In this document: piece after piece, positions 6,268-12,720 of the stretch | Layout of the letters: each line of letters begins with the position of its first letter | How positions within the stretch are numbered: the first letter of the stretch is position 1 | Assembly (NCBI GenBank): GCA_031119155.1 | Contig: JAVHYH010000059.1 | Coordinates: 1-13,291 of the forward strand | Length of the DNA: 13,291 nt | DNA from: Brevundimonas sp. | GTDB taxonomy: Bacteria > Pseudomonadota > Alphaproteobacteria > Caulobacterales > Caulobacteraceae | Direction: 5' to 3' | Translations under genes and position numbers: made by a program | The notes under the pieces: generated by a model | Database searches by the model: none | The model's input: the letters and a program-made list of their open reading frames with translations, nothing else | Told to the model about the DNA's origin: nothing

Positions 6268-6453
6268 ATGCGCCGTATTTCCACCGTCCTCGCCGTCGCC
6301 GCCCTCGCTCTCGGGGCTGCGGCCTGCGGAACCACCATTGAACAGAAGGCCGCCACCGGCGCGGTCGCCGGCGCCGTTGTGGGCGGGCCGGTCGGCGCGG
6401 CGGTCGGCGGCGCTGCCGGCGCGGCCGTGGGTCACGCCGAGCGCCCGAACTGA
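6268..6453 (+). CDS. Small glycine-zipper lipoprotein (61 aa)
   Basis: A 61-residue secreted protein. Residues 1-19 form a signal sequence (MRRI, then a hydrophobic Ala/Leu stretch) ending in GAAAC with Cys20 as the likely lipidated residue; the lipobox is weak because position -3 is Ala rather than Leu. After a short polar stretch (GTTIEQKAAT), residues 31-56 are a run of GxxxG-type spacing (Gly31, 35, 39, 43, 47, 51, 55), a glycine zipper that could pack helices in a membrane or make oligomers. It resembles the small entericidin/osmotically induced or glycine-zipper lipoproteins, many of them stress induced; no closer identity can be given. ATG 6268 is chosen because AGGAGA lies seven bases upstream and the signal peptide starts there; an earlier in-frame ATG at 6244 would lie before that site. 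An exact EcfG-type promoter precedes it. Confidence 0.85.
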   Translation: MRRISTVLAVAALALGAAACGTTIEQKAATGAVAGAVVGGPVGAAVGGAAGAAVGHAERPN

Positions 6454-6463
6454 CACACTTTCA

Positions 6464-6503
6464 GCGGGGCGTGCACTCGCGCGCCCTGCAAACCTTGCTT
6501 TTT
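6464..6503 (+). terminator. Weak terminator-like hairpin after the lipoprotein gene
   Basis: GCGGGGCG (6464-6471) can pair with CGCCCTGC (6482-6489), with one G-U pair and a ten-base loop. A run of five T lies at 6499-6503, nine bases after the stem, which is farther than in a standard intrinsic terminator. It is ten bases after the lipoprotein stop, so position favours a terminator, but the structure is marginal. Confidence 0.3.
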
Positions 6504-6601
6504 GACCCTATATGGGGTTAGCGGACCCGCCCGGGGCTGAGCCTTGCTCGTCCCGGCGAACGCGCATCTGACAATCGATCAAGGATACGACGACTCTACG
6601 C

Positions 6602-6973
6602 ATGAGAGATCTGAAACAAACCGGCTTCAACGACCGCATCTCCGCCCAGAAGGACGCCAAGGCCGCCCTCCTCGCCAAGTTCAAGCCGAAGGCCGCCGCC
6701 CCGGACCCCGAATTCGAGAAGCTGGCTGAGAAACGCGCCGCCGAAAAGGAAGCCCAGCGTCAGCAGCACGAGCTGGCCAAGGCTGAAGTCCGCCGCGAGA
6801 AGGCCGAGAAGGAGGCCGCCCGCATGGCTGAGCAGCTCGCCGCCCAAGAAGCGGTCGACGCCGAGAAGCGCGCCGCCCGCAAGGAGCGCAAGCAGCTCTC
6901 CAAGGAAGAACAGAAGGCCGCCCGTGACGCCCGTTACGCGGCCCGCAAGGCGCGCGGTTCCAAGCGCGGCTAA
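6602..6973 (+). CDS. DUF6481-type charged coiled-coil protein (123 aa)
   Basis: A soluble 123-residue protein, very rich in Lys, Ala, Glu and Arg. The N-terminus (MRDLKQTGFNDRISAQKDAKAALLAKFK) matches what I remember of DUF6481 proteins, whose members begin with a GFxDR motif followed by an AKxALLxKFK helix. Residues 40-120 are continuous charged helix (AEKRAAEKEAQ, REKAEKEAARMAEQLAAQEA, ARKERKQLSKEEQKAARDAR), likely a long coiled coil or nucleic-acid-interacting helix; the C-terminus is strongly basic. The function of the family is unknown. ATG 6602 is the first start after an in-frame stop at 6569. The best Shine-Dalgarno, AAGGA at 6581-6585, is unusually far away (16 bases), so initiation may be weak or structure dependent. 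I see no clear promoter in 6504-6601. A strong hairpin follows the stop. Confidence 0.85.
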   Translation: MRDLKQTGFNDRISAQKDAKAALLAKFKPKAAAPDPEFEKLAEKRAAEKEAQRQQHELAKAEVRREKAEKEAARMAEQLAAQEAVDAEKRAARKERKQLSKEEQKAARDARYAARKARGSKRG

Positions 6974-6985
6974 GGCTTTAGTGGT

Positions 6986-7010
6986 CGTCCGGGGCGGGTC
7001 GCCCCGGACG
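6986..7010. terminator. Bidirectional hairpin between convergent genes
   Basis: A perfect 11-bp stem, CGTCCGGGGCG (6986-6996) with CGCCCCGGACG (7000-7010) around a three-base GGT loop, lies between the DUF6481 gene stop (6973) and the hybrid kinase stop (7011-7013). It abuts the kinase stop codon directly. The symmetry would serve both strands. Neither side has a T-run, so termination would rest on the very stable stem or on Rho; it may also protect the 3' ends of transcripts. Confidence 0.65.
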
Positions 7011-10000
7011 TCACTCCGTCCCCGCGGGGACCTGCCCCAGAATTTCGGCCAGCTGCTCGCCTGAATAGGGCTTGCGAAGGAAGGGCCACGGCGCGTCCGA
7101 CAGGGCCTCGTCCACATCCTCGCCGGCATAGCCCGAGGTCAGGACGATCCGCATGTCCGGCCAGTCGCGCGCGCATTGGCGCGCCAGTTCGATCCCGGTC
7201 ATGCCGCCGGGCATCACCACATCGCTCAGCATCAGGTCGAAGCTTTCGGCGTTCAGCATCTCCAGCGCGCGCGGCGCATTGTCCGCCGTCGCCACATCCA
7301 TGCCCATGGCGGTCAGCAAATCCAGGGCGATGGCGGCGACGCCCGCATCGTCCTCGACCAGCAGGATGCGGCGCGCGGCGACCTTCGGATAGGGCGAGCT
7401 GGCGCGGGCGGCGGTCTCGATGTCCTCGGTGCGGTCCAGCGGCGGAAGGTAGAGGCGGATTTCCGTGCCCCGGCCCAGGGTCGAGGCGACCCGCACGCCG
7501 CCGCCCGACTGACGCGCGAACCCGTAAACCTGACTGAGGCCCAGTCCGGTGCCCTTGCCGATGGCCTTGGTGGTGAAGAAGGGCTCGAACACCCGGGTCA
7601 GCACCTCTGGATCGATGCCCGAGCCGTTGTCCGCGACGGTGACGCAGACATAGTCGCCCGCCGCCAGTTCATGCACCTCGCCCGCCTGCACCGAGCAGGT
7701 CAGGGTCTGCACGGTGATCCGCCCGCCCTTGTCGCCCATGGCGTCGCGGGCGTTGACGACGAGGTTCAGCAGGGCGGCCTCGAACTGGGACGGGTCCACG
7801 TGGACCCGGGCGCCGCCCCGACGCAGCTTGAGTTTGAACTCGACCGCCTCGCCCACGGCCCGGCGCAGCAGCGGCTCGCTCTCGCGGATCAGGCCGTTCA
7901 GGTCCAGCGCCTCGGGCCGCAGCGCCTGACGGCGCGAGAAGGCCAGAAGCTGGTGGGTCAGACCCTCGCCCCGGCGCGCGGCGGCCAGGGCGGCCTCGCC
8001 CAGCTTCTTCTGCCGCGCCTTGTCGTCCGGCGAACGCAGCATCATGTCCAGCGCGCCGATGACCACGGTCAGCAGGTTGTTGAAGTCGTGGGCGACGCCG
8101 CCGGTCAGGCGGCCGACCGCCTCCATCCGCTGGGCGTGCATCAGATCGGCCTCGGCCTTGGCCTTCTCGGCCATGGCTTCGCTGACGCGCTCTTCCAGAA
8201 GTTCGTTGATCCGCTTCAGATCGTCCTCGGCCTGACGCGCTTCGGTGACGTCGATATTGGCGCCGACATAGCCCTGGAACTGACCGTCGCCGTCAAACCG
8301 GGGAATGCCTTCGCAGCGCAGCCAGCGGCGGCCCAGCTGGGGGTGCATGACCTCCATGACCGCCTCGAAGCGATCGCGCTGCTCCAGCGACCGCAGGAAG
8401 CCGGAGTAGAATTTCTCCAGTCCGTTCGCGGTCATGGTCGCCCGCCAGCTTTCGTGCAGGTCCGCGTCCTTCCGGACGTTGAAGAAGGTGCGGTAGCGCC
8501 GATTGCCGAAGATGACCTGACCGGCCTCGTCGGTCATCCACATATGGGTCGGAGCGCTGTCGGCGACGGTGCGGAAGCGGCTTTCAGACTCCAGCAGCCG
8601 GGCCTGGGCCTCGCGGATGTCCGTCACGTCGAAGGCCACGCCGACGAAGCCGATCACCTCGCCGTCGGCGTCGAACCGCGGGCGCGAGAAGGACTTCAGC
8701 CAGCGATGCTCGCCGTCGTGGCGCAGGTAGCGGGCCTCCATCGAGAAGGGCTGGCCGGTCGCCTCGCCGGCGATGGAGTCATGGATGATCCGCTCGTGGT
8801 CGTCGACGTGAACCACGTCCCGCCAGTCGGCCAGCCGGGCGTCGTCATAGGAGCCGCCGTTGAAGGCCACATAGGCCTCGTTGACGAACTCACGCACCCG
8901 GTCGCGGCCCGTGACCCAGATCAGCACAGGCGCGGTGTCGGCGATGGCGCGGAAGCGCTCCTCGCTCTCGCGCACGGCCCCCTCGGCGCGGGCGCGCTCG
9001 ATCTCGGTCCAGGTGCGGCCGGCCACGTCCTGCAGCAGCTCGGTCTCGGCGTCGGTCCACTCCCGCACGTCGGCGTCATGGGCATAGAGGAAGGCGCGCA
9101 GGCGGCCGCCGCGGATCACCGGCGCCCGCATCAGGGCGCGGGTCTCCAGCCGTTCGAACACCTCCAGCGCGTCGCGGGTGCGGTCGTCCCGGCGCACGTC
9201 GGCGATGCGGATCAGCCGGCCCTCCGCCAGATCCTTGATCAGGTCGGCGCCCAGGTCGGCGAGGGCGAACTGGCCCTGGGCGCTGACCACCCCGGCGGTC
9301 CAGTCGCGGCTCATGGAGACCAGACCGCGCGCCTGATCGACCTCGCCATAGCCGACGCGGTCGGCGCCGAATTCGGCCCCCAGCGACCGCTCGACCTCGA
9401 CCATGATGTCGTCGGGCGTGGTCAGGTCGCGCAGGCGGTCGGTCAGGCCCAGCAGGAAGCTTTGGCGCCGCTCCTGCGCCTCCAGCGCGTCGATGGCGGT
9501 GCGGGTGTCGGTGCTGTCGAACGACATGCCGACATAGCCCATGAAGGTTCCGTCCGCGTCGAAGCGCGGGTTCACCGCCACTCGCATCCAGCGCCAGCTG
9601 TCGTCAGAGCGCCTGAACCGGGCCTCGAAGCCGTAGGGACGATGCTCCGGGCGCGCGACCTCCATCACCGCCTCGACCTCGGCGACGTCGTCAGGGTGCA
9701 GGGTCCGGCGCCAGGTCGCGCCCATGACCCGCTCGGCCGGCTGTCCATAGAAGTCGACCAGCGCGGTGTTGACGAACTCGACCTCGGCGTTGGCGTTGGT
9801 CATCCAGACCGGGGAGGGGGCCGTGTCGGCCATCAGGCGGAAGCGGCTCTCGCTTTCGCGCAGCGCGGCCTCGGCGGCCTTGGCGGCGGTGATGTCGACC
9901 ACCACGGCGATGAAGCCGATCAGGGCGCCGTCGGGGGCGTTCAGCGCGCGCAGGCTGGTCAGGGCCCAGACGACCGAGCCGTCCGGCCGGATGTAGCGTT

Positions 10001-10652
10001 TCTCGATCCGCCCCTCGCCGCCGGTGCGGGCGGCTTCCAGCGCGCGGCGGGTGATGGCGACATCCTCGGGGTGGGTGACGTCGCCGGTGGTGACGCCGAT
10101 GGCCTGATCCGGCGTCAGGCCGAGGATCTCGGCGAAGCGGGCGTTGGCGCTGACGATCTGGCCCTCGAGGCCCACGCGGGCGATCCCGGCGGAGGCCTGC
10201 TCGACCATGGCGCGCAGCTCCTGCGTCGTCTCTCCGACGCGGGTGTCCGAAGTGCGCAGGCGCTGGACCGTGTCATCCAGATTGCGCAGCGTCGAACGCA
10301 GCGAGGCGGCCAGGATGGTGCCGAACACGCCCACCACGATGAAGGCCCCGACGCCCACGGTCATCAGGTTGAAATTGCCCTGCAGCAGGCCTTCGAACTG
10401 CTGGCTGATGAACAGGGCGCCGAGGATGCTCAGGACGATGGCGGCATAGCCGGCGATCTGGCCGCCCCACAGCGCCGCGATCAGGACGGCGGGGATCAGC
10501 ACGGTCAGGCCGGTGACGCTGCCGAACACCGGCTGGAGGGCCAGTCGCAGCAACAGGCCCAGGGTCGCGCAGATCAGCCCCGTCAGGATCGCCTGAGCGG
10601 GCCGACCCGGCTGGGCCAGCGCGAGCTGTCTGAAGAACCGGTCCGCCCCCAA
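7011..10652 (-). CDS. Membrane PAS/GAF hybrid histidine kinase with receiver domain
   Basis: A 1213-residue hybrid sensor kinase. Four predicted membrane helices (about 20-40, 47-64, 68-85, 97-117; possibly DUF4118-like) are followed by PAS1 (146-256), PAS2 (265-385), GAF (396-555), PAS3 (562-680), PAS4 (687-805), a coiled coil (806-840), HisKA with GGVAHDFNNLL and phosphoacceptor His855, and HATPase with N box NLVVNARDA (Asn967), DNGSGI (1008-1013) and GKGTGLGLS (1032-1040). A C-terminal receiver carries acidic EDD (1100-1102), phosphoacceptor Asp1144 in LSDVVMPGG, and Lys1194. All catalytic residues are present, so an active phosphorelay is expected; ligands and downstream partner are unknown. 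The start is a TTG at 10652 with AGGGGG 11 bases upstream; no ATG precedes the membrane region and an in-frame CTG lies further upstream. An exact EcfG-type promoter is 48 bases upstream. It is divergent from dps. Confidence 0.95.
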   Translation of the reverse strand: MGADRFFRQLALAQPGRPAQAILTGLICATLGLLLRLALQPVFGSVTGLTVLIPAVLIAALWGGQIAGYAAIVLSILGALFISQQFEGLLQGNFNLMTVGVGAFIVVGVFGTILAASLRSTLRNLDDTVQRLRTSDTRVGETTQELRAMVEQASAGIARVGLEGQIVSANARFAEILGLTPDQAIGVTTGDVTHPEDVAITRRALEAARTGGEGRIEKRYIRPDGSVVWALTSLRALNAPDGALIGFIAVVVDITAAKAAEAALRESESRFRLMADTAPSPVWMTNANAEVEFVNTALVDFYGQPAERVMGATWRRTLHPDDVAEVEAVMEVARPEHRPYGFEARFRRSDDSWRWMRVAVNPRFDADGTFMGYVGMSFDSTDTRTAIDALEAQERRQSFLLGLTDRLRDLTTPDDIMVEVERSLGAEFGADRVGYGEVDQARGLVSMSRDWTAGVVSAQGQFALADLGADLIKDLAEGRLIRIADVRRDDRTRDALEVFERLETRALMRAPVIRGGRLRAFLYAHDADVREWTDAETELLQDVAGRTWTEIERARAEGAVRESEERFRAIADTAPVLIWVTGRDRVREFVNEAYVAFNGGSYDDARLADWRDVVHVDDHERIIHDSIAGEATGQPFSMEARYLRHDGEHRWLKSFSRPRFDADGEVIGFVGVAFDVTDIREAQARLLESESRFRTVADSAPTHMWMTDEAGQVIFGNRRYRTFFNVRKDADLHESWRATMTANGLEKFYSGFLRSLEQRDRFEAVMEVMHPQLGRRWLRCEGIPRFDGDGQFQGYVGANIDVTEARQAEDDLKRINELLEERVSEAMAEKAKAEADLMHAQRMEAVGRLTGGVAHDFNNLLTVVIGALDMMLRSPDDKARQKKLGEAALAAARRGEGLTHQLLAFSRRQALRPEALDLNGLIRESEPLLRRAVGEAVEFKLKLRRGGARVHVDPSQFEAALLNLVVNARDAMGDKGGRITVQTLTCSVQAGEVHELAAGDYVCVTVADNGSGIDPEVLTRVFEPFFTTKAIGKGTGLGLSQVYGFARQSGGGVRVASTLGRGTEIRLYLPPLDRTEDIETAARASSPYPKVAARRILLVEDDAGVAAIALDLLTAMGMDVATADNAPRALEMLNAESFDLMLSDVVMPGGMTGIELARQCARDWPDMRIVLTSGYAGEDVDEALSDAPWPFLRKPYSGEQLAEILGQVPAGTE

Positions 10653-10699
10653 GGTGCGATCAACCCCCTGATCACGCAGTCTCTGGCGTGTGTGACTGC

Positions 10700-10724
10700 A
10701 ACGCTATCCCGATAAAGGCGTTCC
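10700..10724 (-). promoter_or_regulatory. EcfG/SigT-type promoter for the hybrid kinase (exact consensus)
   Basis: On the minus strand GGAAC (10724-10720), a 16-base spacer and CGTT (10703-10700) match the alphaproteobacterial general-stress ECF sigma consensus exactly. Transcription would start near 10692, giving a leader of about 40 bases before the TTG at 10652. The site faces the kinase gene, not dps. It suggests that this sensor kinase is itself a member of the general stress regulon. Confidence 0.7.
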
Positions 10725-10749
10725 CGAACGCCGCATATATCCCTTCGTA
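10725..10749 (+). promoter_or_regulatory. Very degenerate EcfG-like site facing dps
   Basis: CGAAC (10725-10729), a 16-base spacer and CGTA (10746-10749) keep the spacing of the stress consensus but mismatch it once in each element. The -35 abuts the minus-strand -35 of the kinase promoter within GTTCCCGAAC (10720-10729), giving a near-symmetric divergent layout. A start here would give dps a leader of about 80 bases. Too weak to rely on alone. Confidence 0.2.
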
Positions 10750-10774
10750 TGGTCAAGCTTTCCTCGCGGCGGGC

Positions 10775-10803
10775 TTGGCCGTGGGGCTTGCGGCCCCTAA
10801 TTG
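10775..10803 (+). promoter_or_regulatory. Candidate housekeeping promoter for dps
   Basis: TTGGCC (10775-10780) and TAATTG (10798-10803) are separated by 17 bases, the optimal spacing for a vegetative promoter, and would start transcription near 10810, about 30 bases before the dps ATG. The spacer contains a small inverted repeat GGGGC/GCCCC (10783-10797). The hexamers are imperfect, and I saw no convincing OxyR or Fur-type operator, so this is a candidate only. Confidence 0.35.
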
Positions 10804-10838
10804 TATGCCTGCACGCGTTTCTAATTCAGGACCCCCAA

Positions 10839-11318
10839 ATGACCGTGACCATCGACACCGGACTCAGCAAGACCGAACGCAATGACGTCGCCGAGGAACT
10901 GACCAAGGTTCTGGCGGACAGCTTCGCCGTCTATCTGAAGACCCACGGCTACCACTGGAACGTCCGCGGGCCGGAATTCTTCAGCTTCCACAATCTGCTG
11001 GAGCAGCAGTATCGCGACATCTGGACCGCGCTGGACGAGATCGCCGAGCGCATCCGCGCCCTGGGCGTGCTGGCTCCGCAGAGCTTCTCGGGCTTCGGCA
11101 ACCTGACCTCGATCAAGGACGGCGATCCCGAGAAGGAGGCCATCCCGATGCTCAAGGAACTGCTGGCCGACCACGACACCCTGATCGCCACCGCTCGCAA
11201 GGCCTTCGAGGTCGCGGACGCCGCCGGCGACGAGGCCTCGGCCGACCTGCTGACCCAGCGTCTGGCCGCCCACGAAAAGTTCGCCTGGATGCTGCGCTCG
11301 ACCCTCGGCGGTCGCTGA
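10839..11318 (+). CDS. dps: Dps family ferritin-like DNA-protection protein
   Basis: Dps proteins form a 12-subunit cytoplasmic cage that oxidises Fe(II) with hydrogen peroxide, stores iron and in some species binds DNA, protecting against oxidative and starvation stress. The 159-residue length is typical. The inter-subunit ferroxidase residues are all visible with family spacing: His39 (in YHWNVRGP), His51 (SFHNLLEQQY), Asp66 and Glu70 (TALDEIAERIR). The N-terminal tail is short with only one Lys, so strong DNA binding is not obvious. ATG 10839 is chosen because AGGA lies seven bases upstream (10828-10831) and homology begins there; a 30-residue upstream extension from GTG-like codons looks non-coding. 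The gene is divergent from the hybrid kinase and is followed by a terminator-like hairpin. Confidence 0.96.
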   Translation: MTVTIDTGLSKTERNDVAEELTKVLADSFAVYLKTHGYHWNVRGPEFFSFHNLLEQQYRDIWTALDEIAERIRALGVLAPQSFSGFGNLTSIKDGDPEKEAIPMLKELLADHDTLIATARKAFEVADAAGDEASADLLTQRLAAHEKFAWMLRSTLGGR

Positions 11319-11329
11319 TCTGGACGAAC

Positions 11330-11354
11330 GGCGCTTTTCGGCCTGAAAGGCGCC
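11330..11354 (+). terminator. Hairpin terminator candidate after dps
   Basis: GGCGCTTTTC (11330-11339) pairs with GAAAGGCGCC (11345-11354) over ten base pairs including one G-U, with a five-base loop, 11 bases after the dps stop. No T-run follows (CCCATTCGGG), so it is a stable hairpin rather than a textbook intrinsic terminator. Position strongly suggests it closes the dps transcript. Confidence 0.5.
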
Positions 11355-11440
11355 CCCATTCGGGAGTATGTTGAGCGTTCCGGTCGTCGGGCCGGACGCT
11401 TTGGAGACGGAAGCTGGATCACCAGACCTGGACGTCAGTG

Positions 11441-12619
11441 ATGAAGGGAGCGCGCCGGTTCGCCACCGCCGCGCCCGTTGTGCTGGCCGTCTTCGGCGTC
11501 GCCATGACCGCCTCCTCCACCACCCGTCCCGAGATCGACCAGCGCGTGGATAATGTCCGCCGGCTGACCGGCGGCGACCTGTCGGACAAGGGGCTGGCGG
11601 CCATCGTGGCGGGGATGACCCCGTCACAGGTGTCGTTGGCCCGACGACTGGATCCGTCCTCGCGACTGCCCGAGATCTACGGCCTGACGCCGGGCTGGGA
11701 GAGTCTGTCGCTGGTCGGAAAGCCGACGCTCGGCTTCGGCGAGGCGGGGATGGACGCCCTGCGCCTCAACGCCGCCACGCCCAATGTCTCCAACCTGCTT
11801 CGTCCCGCCCGCCCGTTCGAGTTCCGCCCGGCCTCGGCCGAGGATCGGCGCCGGGCGATGCGCTGCCTGACCCAGGCCATCTATTACGAAGCCGCGCTGG
11901 AGCCGACCGAGGGGCAGGAAACCGTCGCCCAGGTCATCCTGAACCGCGTGCGCGATCCCAACTACGCCAACAGCGTCTGCGGCGTGGTGTTCGAGGGCGC
12001 GGAGCGGGTGACGGGCTGCCAGTTCAGCTTCACCTGCGACGGCGCCCTGTCGCAGGCGCCGGTCGGCTGGGCGTGGGAGCGCGCCCGCAAGGTGGCCGAG
12101 AAGGCCCTGTCCGGCCATGTGTCGCAACGGGTCGGGACAGCGACCCACTACCACGCCGACTATGTCCATCCGTGGTGGGCGCCGACGCTGAACAAGCTGA
12201 CCCAGATCGGCGCGCATATCTTCTATCGCTGGAAGGGCGTGTACGGCGAAACCGCCGCCTTCCGGCAGGCCTATTCCGGTCGTGAGCCCCTGATCGACGA
12301 GGCGCGCTTCGCCCGTCCGCGCATCCAGCTGCCCAAGGCCGTCACCGTGGCCGAGGCGGACGCCGCCCTGGCCCTGGCCGCCGCAAATGGTCAGAGCGCC
12401 AGCCGCACGGTCCAGATCGACGGCCAGACCCGCACGGTCGGCGTCATCTCCATGGGCGGCCGCCGTCAGGCCACCGCCGCCGATATCGCGACCATCAACC
12501 AGCGTCTGGCCGCCTTCGAGGCGCCGGCCGCCCCGCCTGCGGCGCCGGCCACGCCTGCTCCGGCCGTCTCCGGGGTCACGGCGATGGACGTCGAGGAAGT
12601 CGGCCGCCCCGGCTCCTGA
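11441..12619 (+). CDS. SleB-type cell wall hydrolase, second copy
   Basis: A 392-residue predicted peptidoglycan hydrolase of the Hydrolase_2 family. A basic N-terminus and hydrophobic segment (about 8-25) form a signal peptide or anchor. A helical region follows, then the hydrolase domain at about 140-265 with CLTQAIYYEAA and presumed catalytic Glu150, ETVAQVILNRVRDPNYANSVC, CQFSFTCDG, TATHYHADYVHPWW and FYRWKG. A Pro/Ala-rich stretch at 357-376 precedes the C-terminus. It is paralogous to the minus-strand hydrolase at 4770-5825; sequences outside the catalytic domain differ. ATG 11441 is preferred over the GTG immediately before it at 11438; the ribosome site (GGAC near 11430) is weak. I see no EcfG motif upstream. 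It likely works in the periplasm on cell wall turnover. Confidence 0.9.
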   Translation: MKGARRFATAAPVVLAVFGVAMTASSTTRPEIDQRVDNVRRLTGGDLSDKGLAAIVAGMTPSQVSLARRLDPSSRLPEIYGLTPGWESLSLVGKPTLGFGEAGMDALRLNAATPNVSNLLRPARPFEFRPASAEDRRRAMRCLTQAIYYEAALEPTEGQETVAQVILNRVRDPNYANSVCGVVFEGAERVTGCQFSFTCDGALSQAPVGWAWERARKVAEKALSGHVSQRVGTATHYHADYVHPWWAPTLNKLTQIGAHIFYRWKGVYGETAAFRQAYSGREPLIDEARFARPRIQLPKAVTVAEADAALALAAANGQSASRTVQIDGQTRTVGVISMGGRRQATAADIATINQRLAAFEAPAAPPAAPATPAPAVSGVTAMDVEEVGRPGS

Positions 12620-12650
12620 GCCCGGTTTCCCAAAATCGTCACCCCTCCTG

Positions 12651-12679
12651 TTGCAACGCTGCGCGCCCGTTCGCATTAG
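12651..12679 (+). promoter_or_regulatory. Candidate promoter for the GAF-domain gene
   Basis: TTGCAA (12651-12656) and CATTAG (12674-12679) with a 17-base spacer lie 42 bases before the GTG start at 12721. The -35 is reasonable and the -10 poor. It is the best vegetative-type promoter I see in the 101-base gap after the hydrolase; no stress-sigma motif is present. Confidence 0.3.
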
Positions 12680-12720
12680 TGTTCGGACCAGAGGCGCACG
12701 GCGTCGCTTGAGGCCCCGGC

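Noticed and set aside
6596..7129. A 177-codon Leu/Gly-rich open frame on the - strand opposite the DUF6481 gene
   Set aside because: Its apparent hydrophobic stretches come from reverse-reading Lys/Glu/Ala codons; it also runs through the strong hairpin and into the kinase 3' end.
7176..10715. A 1179-codon open frame on the + strand opposite the hybrid kinase
   Set aside because: It mirrors the kinase codons: high GC3 removes stops from the antisense frame. Its translation is low-complexity, rich in Gly, Ala, Arg, His and Gln, with no domain, while the minus strand encodes a complete kinase with all catalytic motifs.
10653..10838. OxyR or Fur operator upstream of dps
   Set aside because: CTAT and ATAA-like fragments near 10704-10716 do not show the four-element spacing of an OxyR site, and no Fur-type palindrome was found.
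11624..12676. A 350-codon open frame on the - strand opposite the second hydrolase
   Set aside because: Antisense shadow of a gene with intact catalytic motifs; no ribosome site or domain of its own.
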